Source: Paenibacillus rhizovicinus (GTDB lineage Bacteria > Bacillota > Bacilli > Paenibacillales > Paenibacillaceae). Taken from it: a stretch of DNA of 64,000 bases. The notes beneath the pieces were generated by a model. That model was not told where the DNA came from, did no database searches, and was given only the letters and a program-made list of their open reading frames with translations. The translations under genes were made by a program, and so were the position numbers. This document shows positions 1 to 9,728 of this stretch, one piece after another (position 1 is the stretch's first letter; every line of letters starts with the position of its first letter). The stretch is from contig NZ_CP048286.1 in assembly GCF_010365285.1 (NCBI RefSeq), forward strand, positions 6,126,001 through 6,190,000, given 5' to 3'.

Positions 1-1
1 C

Positions 2-373
2 GAAACTTCGTTCATGCTGCGCGATTTCGAGAACCGTCTGAAAATGCAAGGCATGAACCTTGAACTGTACTTCCAATTCTCCGGCCAAGACGAAGCGGCG
101 CTTCGCGGTCAAATGCGCGGGGATGCCGAGAAGCGCGTTCGCAACAACCTTGTTCTTGAGCAAATCGCGAAGAACGAAGGCATTGTCGTGAACGACGAGG
201 ATCTGAACGAAGAGCTCGAGAACCTGTCCAAACAATACAGCCGTTCCGCTGAAGAGCTTCGCACGATTTTCGAAAGCAACGGCAACCTTGACAACATCAA
301 GGAAGACCTCGTGCTTCGTAAAACAATCAAGTTCCTTCTTGACAACAGCAAAGAAGTTTCCGTTGTTGCTTAA
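2..373 (+). CDS. tig: Trigger factor, C-terminal part (5' truncated by window edge)
   Basis: This is the last 123 codons of trigger factor, the ribosome-associated chaperone and prolyl isomerase. The open frame runs to the first base of the window, so the methionine at 14 is internal. The visible part corresponds to the helical substrate-cradling arms: a charged, coiled-coil-rich sequence with 'RVRNNLVLEQIAKNEG' and a conserved 'VLRKTIKFLLDNS' end. It is followed by a strong hairpin terminator and then clpP and clpX, the usual Firmicute tig-clpX neighbourhood. The N-terminal ribosome-binding and PPIase domains lie outside the window. Confidence 0.9.
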   Translation, partial: ETSFMLRDFENRLKMQGMNLELYFQFSGQDEAALRGQMRGDAEKRVRNNLVLEQIAKNEGIVVNDEDLNEELENLSKQYSRSAEELRTIFESNGNLDNIKEDLVLRKTIKFLLDNSKEVSVVA

Positions 374-403
374 TCGTTAAACTTAATTAAAATGAATCTA
401 TGG

Positions 404-433
404 ATAAGGCACGTGAATCACGTGCCTTATTTT
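404..433 (+). terminator. Rho-independent terminator after tig
   Basis: A perfect 12-bp stem (404-415 with 419-430) with a 3-nt loop runs into a short T-rich tail. It lies 31 bases after the tig stop and separates tig from clpP. Confidence 0.85.
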
Positions 434-583
434 ATCCTCATCGTGTTTATTCGGGGTCTGGGGAGTTGGGGCATACGTCCTGCGTCGTTGCGAAAACGGC
501 GGTTTCCAGTTTTTCTTGCACGATGAAGAAGCAAACGCGTACATATGTCAATACCCGTATCGTATAATGTAGTATTCAGAAAA

Positions 584-612
584 ATGACATTGCATTCGGA
601 ACATGTTAGAAT
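584..612 (+). promoter_or_regulatory. Probable sigmaA promoter of clpP
   Basis: ATGACA at 584-589, a 17-bp spacer and TAGAAT at 607-612 lie 42 bases before the clpP start. No CtsR-type direct heptad repeat was seen between this site and the start codon. The rest of the 374-654 intergenic region holds the tig terminator and nothing else I can name. Confidence 0.55.
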
Positions 613-654
613 AAGTTGTGATTTACAAGTCGATAACGAAAGAAGGTTGGTCGC

Positions 655-1236
655 ATGAATCTGGTACCTATGGTCGTTGAGCAAACGAATCGGGGAGAGC
701 GTTCTTACGATATCTACTCCCGTCTTTTGAAGGATCGGATAATTTTTCTAGGAAGTGCGATCGACGACGATGTTGCTAATGCCGTCATCGCTCAGCTGCT
801 TTTCCTAGCCGCCGATGATCCGGAGAAAGACATTCATCTGTACATTAACTCACCGGGCGGTTCCGTAACTGCAGGAATGGGTATTTTTGATACGATGCAG
901 TTCATTAAGCCGGACGTTTCCACGATTTGCGTCGGTTTGGCTGCAAGCATGGGTTCCCTGCTGCTTACGGCAGGTGCCAAAGGCAAGCGTTTCGCGCTGC
1001 CGAACAGCGAAGTCATGATCCATCAGCCGCTTGGCGGCGTACGCGGGCAAGCTTCCGATATCGCGATCCATGCAGACTGGATCTTGAAGACGAAGAAGAA
1101 GCTGAATCAAATTTTGTCCGACCGTACGGGTCAGCCTTATGAACGTATCGACCGCGATACGGACCGCGACAATTTCATGAGTGCCGAAGAAGCATTGAAC
1201 TACGGCCTGATTGATAAAGTCGTTACGTCTCTCTAG
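655..1236 (+). CDS. clpP: ATP-dependent Clp protease proteolytic subunit
   Basis: ClpP is the serine peptidase that forms the double heptameric chamber used by ClpX and ClpC-type unfoldases. The 193-aa protein has the normal family length. The catalytic triad is visible as Ser98 (in 'AASMGS'), His123 ('VMIHQP') and Asp172 ('DTDRDNF'). The N-terminus '[16 protein letters not shown]' matches the axial-loop region of Firmicute ClpP, which supports the start at 655. clpX follows 43 bases downstream, so both halves of the ClpXP machine are adjacent here, unlike in B. subtilis where clpP is elsewhere. Confidence 0.97.
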   Translation: MNLVPMVVEQTNRGERSYDIYSRLLKDRIIFLGSAIDDDVANAVIAQLLFLAADDPEKDIHLYINSPGGSVTAGMGIFDTMQFIKPDVSTICVGLAASMGSLLLTAGAKGKRFALPNSEVMIHQPLGGVRGQASDIAIHADWILKTKKKLNQILSDRTGQPYERIDRDTDRDNFMSAEEALNYGLIDKVVTSL

Positions 1237-1279
1237 TCCCTATAAAGACAGGCGAACCAACAAGAAGGGGTGAAAACTC

Positions 1280-2536
1280 ATGTTTAAATTCAACGACGAG
1301 AAGGGCCAATTGAAATGCTCGTTCTGCGGCAAGTCGCAGGATCAAGTGCGCAAACTTGTTGCCGGACCGGGCGTTTATATATGCGATGAATGTATCGAGC
1401 TGTGCACGGAAATCGTCGAAGAGGAGCTCGGGCACGAAGAAGAGCTCGATCTGAAAGACATTCCGAAGCCGCGCGATATCCGCAATATTTTGGATCAGTA
1501 CGTCATTGGCCAAGAACAAGCGAAGAAGTCGCTTTCCGTAGCGGTTTACAACCACTACAAGCGCGTGAATTCGCAGAACAAACTGGAAGACGTCGAGCTC
1601 CAGAAGAGCAATATCTTGCTCGTGGGACCGACGGGCTCCGGTAAAACGCTGCTTGCGCAAACGATGGCTAAGATTCTGAATGTTCCATTCGCAATCGCGG
1701 ATGCTACCTCGCTCACCGAAGCGGGTTACGTCGGCGAAGACGTCGAGAACATTTTGCTGAAGCTGATTCAAGCGGCAGATTACGATGTGGAGAAAGCCGA
1801 ACGCGGCATCATCTACATCGATGAAATCGATAAAGTGGCTCGTAAATCCGAGAACCCGTCGATTACACGCGACGTGTCCGGTGAAGGCGTGCAGCAAGCG
1901 CTCTTGAAGATCCTTGAAGGCACAGTCGCTTCCGTACCTCCGCAAGGCGGACGCAAGCATCCCCATCAAGAATTCATCCAAATCGATACGACGAACATTC
2001 TGTTCATTTGCGGCGGAGCGTTCGACGGTTTGGAGCAGCTTATCAAACGCCGGATCGGCAAGAAGGTTATAGGCTTCAACGCAGCGGGCGATGGCCAGAA
2101 GGACCTGAAAGCAGGCGAATACCTGTCGATGGTGCTGCCTGAAGATTTGCTCAAATTCGGGCTTATCCCTGAATTCGTAGGCCGTCTGCCAGTCATCTCC
2201 ACGCTGGAGCCGCTTGACGAGAGCGCGCTTGTCCGTATCCTGTCCGAGCCGAAGAACGCGCTCGTGAAGCAGTATCAGAAACTGCTGGAGATGGATAACG
2301 TGAAGCTTGAATTCGAAACGGCTGCGCTCGAAGCGATTGCGAAAGAAGCAATCAAGCGGAACACGGGTGCGCGGGGTCTGCGTGCAATCATCGAGGGCTT
2401 GATGCTCGACGTGATGTACGAGGTTCCGTCGCGTGACGATGTGAGCAGCTGCCTCATTACGGAGAAGGTCGTTCAAGACCGGATCATGCCGGATCTTGTT
2501 TCCAAAAAGGGCAAGAAGAAGGAAGAAAGCGCCTGA
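1280..2536 (+). CDS. clpX: ATP-dependent Clp protease ATP-binding subunit ClpX
   Basis: ClpX is the hexameric AAA+ unfoldase that feeds substrates to ClpP. The 418-aa protein begins with the zinc-binding domain (Cys13, Cys16, Cys35, Cys38). Walker A 'GPTGSGKT' is at residues 116-123 and Walker B 'IYIDEIDK' has its Asp near 181. The pore loop 'GYVG' and the C-terminal small AAA domain ('NTGARGLR', sensor 2) are present. A good ribosome-binding site (AGAAGGGG) precedes the ATG. It sits between clpP and ispG and is probably co-transcribed with clpP. Confidence 0.97.
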   Translation: MFKFNDEKGQLKCSFCGKSQDQVRKLVAGPGVYICDECIELCTEIVEEELGHEEELDLKDIPKPRDIRNILDQYVIGQEQAKKSLSVAVYNHYKRVNSQNKLEDVELQKSNILLVGPTGSGKTLLAQTMAKILNVPFAIADATSLTEAGYVGEDVENILLKLIQAADYDVEKAERGIIYIDEIDKVARKSENPSITRDVSGEGVQQALLKILEGTVASVPPQGGRKHPHQEFIQIDTTNILFICGGAFDGLEQLIKRRIGKKVIGFNAAGDGQKDLKAGEYLSMVLPEDLLKFGLIPEFVGRLPVISTLEPLDESALVRILSEPKNALVKQYQKLLEMDNVKLEFETAALEAIAKEAIKRNTGARGLRAIIEGLMLDVMYEVPSRDDVSSCLITEKVVQDRIMPDLVSKKGKKKEESA

Positions 2537-2637
2537 TCCACTAAATAACACCTCAAATGTTTCCACCTCTGCTGCCGCTGCTTCCTATTTTGCGGCTTGC
2601 AGGGGTGGACTTTGACGTTCATGGGAGAGGTTATATC

Positions 2638-3759
2638 ATGTATTTGCGCAAGGATACGGTACCCGTTAAAGTCGGCCCTCTGACGATCGGCGGCAGCGAC
2701 GAGGTTATCATTCAAAGCATGTGCACGACCAAGACGGCAGACGTGGAAGCGACTGTCGCCGAAATATTGCGTCTTGAAGAGGCGGGCTGCCAGATCGTCC
2801 GCGTGACAGTGAACAACAAGGAAGCGGCGGAAGCCATCAAAGAAATCAAGAAACGCATTCATATACCGCTTGTCGCGGACATTCATTTCGATTACCGCCT
2901 TGCTCTTGCGGCCATAGAGAACGGCGTTGATAAAGTCCGGATCAATCCGGGCAATATCGGTCGCCGCGAGAAGGTCGAAGCGGTCGTTAAAGCGTGCAAG
3001 GAGCATAACATTCCAATCCGCATCGGCGTTAACGCCGGATCGCTGGAGAACCATCTGCTCGAGAAGTACGGCTATCCGACGCCCGAAGCGATGGTGGAGA
3101 GTGCGTTGTTCCACATCGGCATTCTGGAGGAGCTGGACTTCCACGATATTATCGTTTCGCTTAAAGCTTCCGACGTTCCGATGGCCATCGAAGCGTACCG
3201 TATGGCTGCGGAAGTTATCCGTTATCCGCTTCACCTTGGCATTACAGAGGCAGGAACGCTGCACACGGGCACGATTAAGAGCTCGGCTGGCATCGGCGCT
3301 TTGCTGGCTATGGGTATCGGAAACACGGTCAGAATCAGCCTGAGCGCCGATCCGGTAGAGGAAGTCAAAGTTGCGCGCGAGCTATTGAAAACATTCGGTC
3401 TCATTACGAACGCAGCGACGCTTGTGTCCTGTCCGACTTGCGGCCGATTGGATATCGATCTCTTCTCGATCGCGAACGAAGTCGAGGACTACATCAGCAA
3501 GATCAAGGTGCCCATCAAAGTTTCGGTACTGGGCTGCGCGGTTAACGGCCCGGGCGAAGCGCGCGAAGCGGATATCGGCATTGCCGGCGCTCGCGGGGAA
3601 GGCATGCTGTTCCGCTACGGGGAAATGATTCGCAAAGTTCCGGAAGCGGAGCTGTTGTCCGAGCTGAAGAAGGAAATCGACGAAATCGTGCGCGTCTTCG
3701 AGGAGACCGGCGAAATTCCAGGGCGCAAGCATCAGCCAGGCGCTCCTGCGACCGCATAG
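2638..3759 (+). CDS. ispG: 4-hydroxy-3-methylbut-2-enyl diphosphate synthase (flavodoxin type)
   Basis: IspG (GcpE) is a [4Fe-4S] enzyme that reductively opens MEcPP to HMBPP in the MEP pathway of isoprenoid synthesis. The 373-aa protein is a TIM barrel followed by an iron-sulfur domain with the three cluster cysteines Cys265, Cys268 ('SCPTCGR') and Cys300 ('[10 protein letters not shown]'); the acidic fourth ligand follows. The open frame extends 27 codons upstream to 2557, but that extension is Pro/Leu-rich, and a GGGAGAGG ribosome-binding site lies directly before the ATG at 2638. Its place between clpX and lonB differs from B. subtilis. Confidence 0.95.
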   Translation: MYLRKDTVPVKVGPLTIGGSDEVIIQSMCTTKTADVEATVAEILRLEEAGCQIVRVTVNNKEAAEAIKEIKKRIHIPLVADIHFDYRLALAAIENGVDKVRINPGNIGRREKVEAVVKACKEHNIPIRIGVNAGSLENHLLEKYGYPTPEAMVESALFHIGILEELDFHDIIVSLKASDVPMAIEAYRMAAEVIRYPLHLGITEAGTLHTGTIKSSAGIGALLAMGIGNTVRISLSADPVEEVKVARELLKTFGLITNAATLVSCPTCGRLDIDLFSIANEVEDYISKIKVPIKVSVLGCAVNGPGEAREADIGIAGARGEGMLFRYGEMIRKVPEAELLSELKKEIDEIVRVFEETGEIPGRKHQPGAPATA

Positions 3760-3833
3760 GCAGCTCTTTCAAACTTTAGATAGGGACACTTAACGAAATG
3801 ACGATGTAATTTCATTAAGTTCCTGCATAGCGC

Positions 3834-3863
3834 GATTATTCCATCCGGCCGGGGGCAATACTG
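3834..3863 (+). promoter_or_regulatory. Possible sigmaF promoter of lonB
   Basis: GATTA (3834-3838), a 15-bp spacer and GGCAATACTG (3854-3863) resemble the forespore sigmaF consensus (about GYWTA, 15, GGNRANAMTW): four of five -35 positions and nearly all -10 positions fit. B. subtilis lonB is known to be forespore-expressed under sigmaF. The site overlaps the ispG terminator. The matches are by eye only. Confidence 0.4.
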
Positions 3864-3897
3864 AACAGTATACGCCCTGTATAGGCCGGATTTTTTT
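3844..3897 (+). terminator. Rho-independent terminator after ispG
   Basis: TCCGGCC (3844-3850) pairs with GGCCGGA (3884-3890), followed by seven T residues. A GGGC/GCCC inner pairing may extend the stem. It separates ispG from lonB. Confidence 0.75.
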
Positions 3898-3953
3898 AAG
3901 TTCGGGAAGAGCGGCCGAGGCTGTCTTTTCCGTGACGAGAGGAGTAATCGCAT

Positions 3954-5660
3954 ATGAGTTTGAGTGTGATACTGATGTTTATTCAAGTGTTTTTTGCGAT
4001 CGTGATCGGTCTCTATTTCTGGAATTTGCTGCGCAATCAGAAGACGAACCGGACGGCCGTCGACCGGGAGTCCCGTAAGGAAATGGATAAGCTGCGCAAG
4101 CTGCGCTCCGTCTCTCTTACGAAGCCGTTATCGGAGAAGACGCGCCCGCAGACGATCAACGACATCGTCGGTCAAAGGGATGGCCTCCGCGCGCTTAAGG
4201 CCGCGCTGTGCAGCGCTAATCCGCAGCATGTCATCATATACGGCCCGCCAGGCGTAGGCAAGACGGCTGCCGCCCGCGTCGTGCTGGAAGAAGCGAAGAA
4301 GAACCCGACGTCACCGTTTCTGGTCGATGCGAAGTTTACCGAGATCGATGCGACGACTGCGCGTTTTGACGAGCGCGGCATTGCGGATCCGTTAATCGGC
4401 TCCGTCCATGACCCCATTTATCAAGGCGCCGGCGCGATGGGCGTGGCGGGTATTCCGCAGCCGAAACCGGGCGCGGTGACGAAAGCGCATGGCGGCATGC
4501 TATTTATTGACGAAATTGGTGAATTGCATCCCATCCAGATGAATAAATTGTTAAAGGTGCTGGAAGACCGCAAGGTGTACCTGGAGAGCGCATATTACAA
4601 TTCGGAAGACAACAACATTCCGATGTACATTCACGATATTTTTCAAAATGGGCTTCCTGCGGATTTCAGGCTCGTTGGCGCGACGACGCGTTCGCCGCAA
4701 GAATTGCCGCCGGCACTCCGTTCGCGCTGCATGGAGATCTACTTCCGGCCGCTGCTTCCGGATGAAATATCGCAAATCGCCGTGAACGCGCTGAAAAAAA
4801 TCGGTCTGCCTCCGTCGCAAGAAGCGATCGACGTGATTACGCGTTATGCTACGAACGGCCGCGAAGCGGTCAACGTCATTCAGCTTGCCGCCGGGCTGGC
4901 GCTTTCGGAGAAGCGTGACAGCATTACGGCCGCGGACGTAGAGTGGGTCGTAAACAGCAGTCAAATCCCGCCTCGTCCGGATCGTAAAGTTCCTGTGGCG
5001 CCTCAAGTAGGTTTCGTAAACGGCCTTGCGGTTTATGGTCCTAATATGGGGACGCTGCTTGAAATCGAAGTGAGCGCCATCGGCGCGCGTCCGGGGAAAG
5101 GTGTCTACACCATCACCGGTGTCGTAGACGAGGAGGAACTCGGTGGAGGCAGCAGCCGGACGCTCCGGCGCAAAAGCATGGCGAAGGGTTCGATCGAGAA
5201 CGTGCTGACCGTGCTGCGGAGAATGGGCATGAAACCGGAAAATTACGATTTGCACATTAATTTCCCGGGCGGTACGCCGATTGACGGTCCTTCCGCAGGC
5301 ATTGCCATGGCGACAGCGATCGCTTCTGCGATCAAAGGCGAGCCGATCAGCAACAAGCTGGCTATGACCGGCGAAATGGGCATTCACGGGAATGTCAAAC
5401 CGGTCGGCGGCGTGCTGGCCAAGGTGGAAGCCGCTTTCCAAGCGGGTGCGGATACCGTTATTATCCCGCGCGAGAACTGGCAGGCGATTTTTGCCGATCT
5501 GCAAGGCGTTCAGGTTATTCCGGTTGACCATGTGGAAGAAGTATTCCGTCATGTATTCGGTGCGGAATATATGGATGCGCCTGCCTCGGCACCCGTTCAA
5601 GCGGCGGACGTTTTTATCGCTTCGAGCCTGCCCTATTTGCAGGCGGATTCCGTTGAGTGA
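3954..5660 (+). CDS. lonB: ATP-dependent protease LonB, membrane-associated
   Basis: LonB is a Lon-family AAA+ serine protease. In B. subtilis it associates with the forespore membrane. The 568-aa protein starts with one hydrophobic segment (about residues 4-24) and lacks the large N-terminal Lon domain. The AAA+ module follows (Walker A 'YGPPGVGKT' near 93-101, Walker B 'LFIDEIGEL'). The C-terminal Lon proteolytic domain has the catalytic dyad Ser447 ('DGPSAGIAMA') and Lys490 ('GGVLAKVEAA'). GAGGAG precedes the ATG. lonA follows 87 bases later, the same order as in B. subtilis. Confidence 0.95.
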   Translation: MSLSVILMFIQVFFAIVIGLYFWNLLRNQKTNRTAVDRESRKEMDKLRKLRSVSLTKPLSEKTRPQTINDIVGQRDGLRALKAALCSANPQHVIIYGPPGVGKTAAARVVLEEAKKNPTSPFLVDAKFTEIDATTARFDERGIADPLIGSVHDPIYQGAGAMGVAGIPQPKPGAVTKAHGGMLFIDEIGELHPIQMNKLLKVLEDRKVYLESAYYNSEDNNIPMYIHDIFQNGLPADFRLVGATTRSPQELPPALRSRCMEIYFRPLLPDEISQIAVNALKKIGLPPSQEAIDVITRYATNGREAVNVIQLAAGLALSEKRDSITAADVEWVVNSSQIPPRPDRKVPVAPQVGFVNGLAVYGPNMGTLLEIEVSAIGARPGKGVYTITGVVDEEELGGGSSRTLRRKSMAKGSIENVLTVLRRMGMKPENYDLHINFPGGTPIDGPSAGIAMATAIASAIKGEPISNKLAMTGEMGIHGNVKPVGGVLAKVEAAFQAGADTVIIPRENWQAIFADLQGVQVIPVDHVEEVFRHVFGAEYMDAPASAPVQAADVFIASSLPYLQADSVE

Positions 5661-5747
5661 TAAAATGGAGAAAGGCTTTAAGACTTAAGGCCGGGGTTTT
5701 CGGTCACGATAGGGTGAACAGGAAACTTCAACGACGGAGGTGCTGGA

Positions 5748-8102
5748 ATGGGACCTGCTAAATGGAAAGGTCGTCGATTGCCCCTGCTGCCCTTAAGGGG
5801 GCTTCTTGTATACCCAAGCATGGTGCTGCATTTGGATGTCGGCCGCGATAAATCCGTGCGTGCGCTGGACCGCGCCATGCTGGACGATCATATGATCTTG
5901 CTTTGTTCGCAGTCGGAAGTGAATATCGAAGAACCGTCGCAGGAAGATATTTTCCGTGTCGGAACAGTGGCAAGAGTCAGACAGATGCTGAAACTGCCCA
6001 ACGGTACCATTCGCGTCCTCGTAGAAGGCGTCGTTCGCGCCGAGATTGTGGATTACTTGCCGAACGACGAATTTTACGAAGTCTCGATCAAGGAACTGCC
6101 GGAGTCCGAAACGACGGACCCCGAGATCGATGCGCTCATGCGGACCGTATTGAATCAGTTCGAGCATTACATCAATTTGTCGAAAAAAGTGACTCCGGAG
6201 ACGCTCGCGGCCGTATCCGATATTGACGAGCCCGGGCGGCTCGCGGACGTCATCTCGAGCCATCTGTCGCTCAAAATCAAGGATAAGCAGGATATCCTGG
6301 AAACGATCGATGTTCGGGAACGTCTCGAGCGGCTGCTCGATATCCTGAACAACGAGCGTGAAGTGCTGGAGCTCGAGCGCAAGATCAGCCAGCGCGTCAA
6401 GAAGCAGATGGAGAAGACGCAGAAGGAATATTATTTGCGCGAGCAAATGAAAGCCATTCAAAAAGAGCTCGGAGAGAAAGAAGGACGAGCAGGCGAGGTG
6501 GAGGAGCTTCGCAGCCAAATGGCCGAATCCGGCATTCCGGAGAAGGTCAGGGAGAAGGTCGAGAAAGAAATCGACCGTCTGGAGAAGATGCCCTCCACAT
6601 CTGCTGAAGGCGGCGTCATCCGCAATTATATCGATTGGTTACTTTCCCTTCCTTGGCAAAATCAAACCGAGGACGACTTGGACGTCAATAAGGCCGAAGA
6701 CGTTTTGAACGAGGATCATTACGGTCTCGAGAAGCCCAAGGAACGGGTGCTCGAATATTTGGCCGTCCAACAGCTCGTGAAGAAGCTGAAAGGACCGATC
6801 CTCTGCTTGGTCGGACCTCCGGGCGTCGGTAAAACGTCCATGGCCCGTTCGATTGCCAAGTCGCTCGGCCGCCAGTTCGTTCGCATTTCGCTCGGCGGCG
6901 TGCGCGACGAAGCGGAGATTCGCGGTCACCGCCGGACGTACGTCGGCGCGATGCCGGGCCGAATCATTCAAGGCATGAAGACGGCAGGATCGCTTAATCC
7001 GGTATTCCTGCTGGATGAGATCGACAAGATGGCGATGGATTTCCGCGGCGATCCGGCTTCAGCCTTGTTGGAAGTGCTCGATCCCGAACAGAACAATACG
7101 TTCAGCGATCACTTTATCGAGGTCCCGTTCGACCTGTCGAAGGTCATGTTCATTACGACGGCGAATGCGATCCATAACATTCCGCGTCCGCTGCTGGACC
7201 GGATGGAAGTGCTCTACATTCCCGGCTATACGGAATTAGAGAAGCTTCAAATCGCTTCGCGCTATCTGCTGCCGAAACAGAAGCGGGAACATGGACTTCA
7301 GGATGAGCAAATGCAAATGGCCGAAGGCAGTCTGCTGCAGGTCATTCGGGAATATACCCGCGAATCCGGTGTCCGCAACCTCGAGCAGCAAATCGCAGCG
7401 ATTTGCCGGAAGGCGGCGCGAGCGATCGTCACCATCGAGGGGACGGAATCGATCGAGGTCGATTCGGCCAAGTTGAAAGAATGGCTCGGACCGGCTAAGT
7501 TCCGCTACGGCACGGCCGAAGTCGAGAATCAAGTCGGCGCCGTCACGGGCCTTGCCTGGACGGAAGTTGGCGGCGACACGCTCGTCATCGAAGTAACGGT
7601 ACTGCCGGGCAGCGGCAAGCTGACGTTGACGGGCCAACTGGGCGACGTGATGAAAGAATCCGCACAGGCCGCTTTCAGTTACACGCGTTCGCGGGCGATC
7701 GAGCTCGGCATCGACCCGCAGTTCCATGAGAAGAACGATATTCATATCCATATTCCCGAAGGCGCGATCCCGAAAGACGGACCTTCCGCGGGCATTACGA
7801 TGGCAACGGCGCTCATTTCGGCGCTGACCAACCGGTACGTGAACAAGGAAGTCGCGATGACCGGCGAAATCACGCTGCGCGGCCGGGTACTGCCGATCGG
7901 CGGTCTGAAGGAGAAATCGCTCGCCGCACACCGGGCAGGCATCAAGAAGGTGCTGCTTCCGAAAGACAACGAGCGTGATCTGCGCGACATTCCGGACAGC
8001 GTAAAAGCCGATTTGGAATTCGTGCCGGTCGGTACGATGGACGAAGTGCTCCAGCATGCATTGGCTGGCACTGAAGCGCCGGCGCCGGTAGAGACGCATT
8101 AG
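5748..8102 (+). CDS. lonA: ATP-dependent protease LonA (endopeptidase La)
   Basis: This is the classical soluble Lon protease of 784 aa, a hexameric quality-control and regulatory protease. It has an N-terminal LAN substrate-binding domain (about 10-200), a long coiled-coil connector ('[20 protein letters not shown]'), and an AAA+ domain with Walker A '[10 protein letters not shown]'. The protease domain carries Ser680 ('[11 protein letters not shown]') and Lys723 ('[13 protein letters not shown]'). A near-ideal GGAGGTG ribosome-binding site lies 6 bases before the ATG. ysxC begins 18 bases after the stop, so lonA and ysxC are probably one transcript. Confidence 0.97.
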   Translation: MGPAKWKGRRLPLLPLRGLLVYPSMVLHLDVGRDKSVRALDRAMLDDHMILLCSQSEVNIEEPSQEDIFRVGTVARVRQMLKLPNGTIRVLVEGVVRAEIVDYLPNDEFYEVSIKELPESETTDPEIDALMRTVLNQFEHYINLSKKVTPETLAAVSDIDEPGRLADVISSHLSLKIKDKQDILETIDVRERLERLLDILNNEREVLELERKISQRVKKQMEKTQKEYYLREQMKAIQKELGEKEGRAGEVEELRSQMAESGIPEKVREKVEKEIDRLEKMPSTSAEGGVIRNYIDWLLSLPWQNQTEDDLDVNKAEDVLNEDHYGLEKPKERVLEYLAVQQLVKKLKGPILCLVGPPGVGKTSMARSIAKSLGRQFVRISLGGVRDEAEIRGHRRTYVGAMPGRIIQGMKTAGSLNPVFLLDEIDKMAMDFRGDPASALLEVLDPEQNNTFSDHFIEVPFDLSKVMFITTANAIHNIPRPLLDRMEVLYIPGYTELEKLQIASRYLLPKQKREHGLQDEQMQMAEGSLLQVIREYTRESGVRNLEQQIAAICRKAARAIVTIEGTESIEVDSAKLKEWLGPAKFRYGTAEVENQVGAVTGLAWTEVGGDTLVIEVTVLPGSGKLTLTGQLGDVMKESAQAAFSYTRSRAIELGIDPQFHEKNDIHIHIPEGAIPKDGPSAGITMATALISALTNRYVNKEVAMTGEITLRGRVLPIGGLKEKSLAAHRAGIKKVLLPKDNERDLRDIPDSVKADLEFVPVGTMDEVLQHALAGTEAPAPVETH

Positions 8103-8120
8103 AAAGCAGGTTGCGAAGAC

Positions 8121-8750
8121 GTGAAAATTATGAACGTGGAATTTGTTATTAGCGCCGTAAGGCCAGATCAATATCCGGAAGATGCCTTGCCAGAGTTTGC
8201 TCTGGCAGGGCGTTCTAATGTCGGGAAATCCTCGCTGATCAATAAGATGATCATGCGCAAAGGATTGGCGCGCACCAGTGCGCAGCCGGGCAAGACGCAG
8301 CAGCTCAATTATTATCGCGTCAACGGACGCGTGTATTTAGTCGATTTTCCCGGTTACGGGTATGCGAAAGTGTCCAAGGTGCAGCGTCAGCAATTCGGAA
8401 CGATGATCGAAACTTTCCTCGGCGATCGCAAGCCCCTCCGAATGGTACTGCTTATCGTCGATATCCGGCATGCTCCGTCCAAGGACGACATTCTGATGTA
8501 CGATTGGCTGAAACATTACGAAATTCCTGTTTGCGTCGTTACGACGAAGGCGGACAAGATTCCGAAGAGCCAGTGGCCGAAGCATGTGAAGATGATCAAG
8601 CAGGAGCTTGGCTTCCATCCCGAGGACAGGCATGTGCTGTTCTCGTCCGAAACGGGGCTTGGCCGCGAAGAACTGTGGGACCTCATCAATGAAGTCATCG
8701 AAGAAACAAACGAAGAACAGGAAGAAACCGAAGAAGTTTCAATCGAATAG
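8121..8750 (+). CDS. ysxC: Ribosome biogenesis GTP-binding protein YsxC/EngB
   Basis: EngB-family GTPase of 209 aa required for late assembly of the 50S subunit. G1 'GRSNVGKSS', G3 'DFPGYG' and G4 'TKADK' are all present in order, and the N-terminal '[12 protein letters not shown]' matches B. subtilis YsxC. The start is a GTG at 8121; an in-frame ATG at 8130 is an alternative, but the GTG gives the better N-terminal alignment. A Glu-rich acidic tail of about 20 residues ends the protein. It is likely translated from the lonA transcript. Confidence 0.95.
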   Translation: MKIMNVEFVISAVRPDQYPEDALPEFALAGRSNVGKSSLINKMIMRKGLARTSAQPGKTQQLNYYRVNGRVYLVDFPGYGYAKVSKVQRQQFGTMIETFLGDRKPLRMVLLIVDIRHAPSKDDILMYDWLKHYEIPVCVVTTKADKIPKSQWPKHVKMIKQELGFHPEDRHVLFSSETGLGREELWDLINEVIEETNEEQEETEEVSIE

Positions 8751-8857
8751 CGAGGATAATGCAAGAAAGCACGGACTCATTGTGAAATCTCCTTAATTAT
8801 TCAGAAATATGCGAGAATATCGCGGCTGGGCGGCAGGAATAAAAGACCTCGATCGGG

Positions 8858-8863
8858 TATAAT
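8858..8863 (+). promoter_or_regulatory. Possible -10 element before the 196-aa hypothetical gene
   Basis: A perfect TATAAT lies 55 bases upstream of the start at 8918. No convincing -35 element is seen at the right distance, so this is only half of a promoter by eye. Confidence 0.35.
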
Positions 8864-8917
8864 ATACCTAAGCAGTGGATTTACAAACGCGTTACTTAAA
8901 GAATTGAGGAGATTTTT

Positions 8918-9508
8918 ATGGCTCAGCGGATAGCCACAGAGTATGTCAATGCTTCTCTGCAATTAACGGCTGAAGAGATGGCGGGATTTGTCCGGTTCTT
9001 CGAAGACCAGCACATCAAGCATCAAGTGCGGGTATTGGAAAACGGCAATCACGAGATGGTTCTCGAGGACGACGCAGGACGAGAAGAGGTCCGCTTAACT
9101 TTCGAGCGTCAGCAAGATCAGTTTATCAGCTTGCTTTCCTGCCGAATCATGCACCCCAAATTGACGAATGCCATGCGTAAAGCCGTGGCCGCGTTCCGAG
9201 GCGACGCAGTCGTTAATCGCATTTATCCGAACTATACGATGACGTACCACTACGTCCAAGGTAATGTTCGCAAAATTGTAGAAAACAAAAACAATGAAGC
9301 GAAGGTGATCTTCGAGTTCAAGGACACGATCGGCCAGCTTGAAGCGGCTTTTCTTGCCATGAACGTCGAGAATGAAATCAAAGCCGTACAGGGCGCGATT
9401 GATCAGCTGCTTGATCTGCGCAACCAATGCAGCGACCGTACGCATACCGCTATAATCGACGCACGTTTAGCCTCATATACTAGGCAGTTGTTCATGCTGG
9501 AAGCATGA
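8918..9508 (+). CDS. Conserved-looking hypothetical protein, 196 aa
   Basis: I do not recognise a domain. It begins 'MAQRIATEYVNASLQLTAEEM' after a GAGGAG ribosome-binding site and has its own upstream -10 and downstream terminator, so it looks like a separate single-gene transcript. The protein is soluble, has no signal peptide or membrane segment, and is mixed alpha/beta. A Tyr-rich stretch ('YPNYTMTYHYVQG') sits near residues 105-120, and a helical, acidic C-terminal half ('FKDTIGQLEAAFLAMNVENEIKA' region) follows. Codon usage and composition resemble its neighbours, so recent transfer is unlikely. It is probably lineage-specific; no function can be assigned. Confidence 0.75.
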   Translation: MAQRIATEYVNASLQLTAEEMAGFVRFFEDQHIKHQVRVLENGNHEMVLEDDAGREEVRLTFERQQDQFISLLSCRIMHPKLTNAMRKAVAAFRGDAVVNRIYPNYTMTYHYVQGNVRKIVENKNNEAKVIFEFKDTIGQLEAAFLAMNVENEIKAVQGAIDQLLDLRNQCSDRTHTAIIDARLASYTRQLFMLEA

Positions 9509-9535
9509 TCAGAACATTGCCTCAGCCATTATTCG

Positions 9536-9562
9536 AAAGCCGCATTCCATGCGGCTTTTTTA
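9536..9562 (+). terminator. Rho-independent terminator after the 196-aa hypothetical gene
   Basis: A 9-bp stem (9536-9544 with 9550-9558), 5-nt loop and T-tract, 28 bases after the stop codon. Confidence 0.85.
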
Positions 9563-9667
9563 TTTGTTTTCCACGATATGGACGAACACAGAAACGGATC
9601 GAGCTACATACCCTTATAATTGGAGTTTACGGTTCGTTCTCCTAACTTTTCGGGTTAAAAAAAACTA

Positions 9668-9696
9668 TTGCAATTATCCGCAATAGATGGTATTTT
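9668..9696 (+). promoter_or_regulatory. Probable sigmaA promoter of speD
   Basis: TTGCAA (9668-9673), a 17-bp spacer and TATTTT (9691-9696). The 7-bp inverted repeat 9665-9671/9680-9686 overlaps it and could be an operator or chance. Transcription from here would produce a leader of roughly 140 nt that contains the structured region at 9729-9834. Confidence 0.45.
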
Positions 9697-9728
9697 TATT
9701 TTCGTTGCAAAGAATATTAGGAACCAGG

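Noticed and set aside
1223-2566. 447-codon open frame antisense to clpX
   Set aside because: Long antisense frames occur opposite many genes here because of strong third-position G/C bias; it has no ribosome-binding site or recognisable domain and clpX is certain.
9665-9686. CTATTGC/GCAATAG hairpin read as a second terminator before speD
   Set aside because: It overlaps a plausible TTGCAA/TATTTT promoter, the stem is AT-rich, and a clear terminator for the previous gene already lies at 9536-9562.
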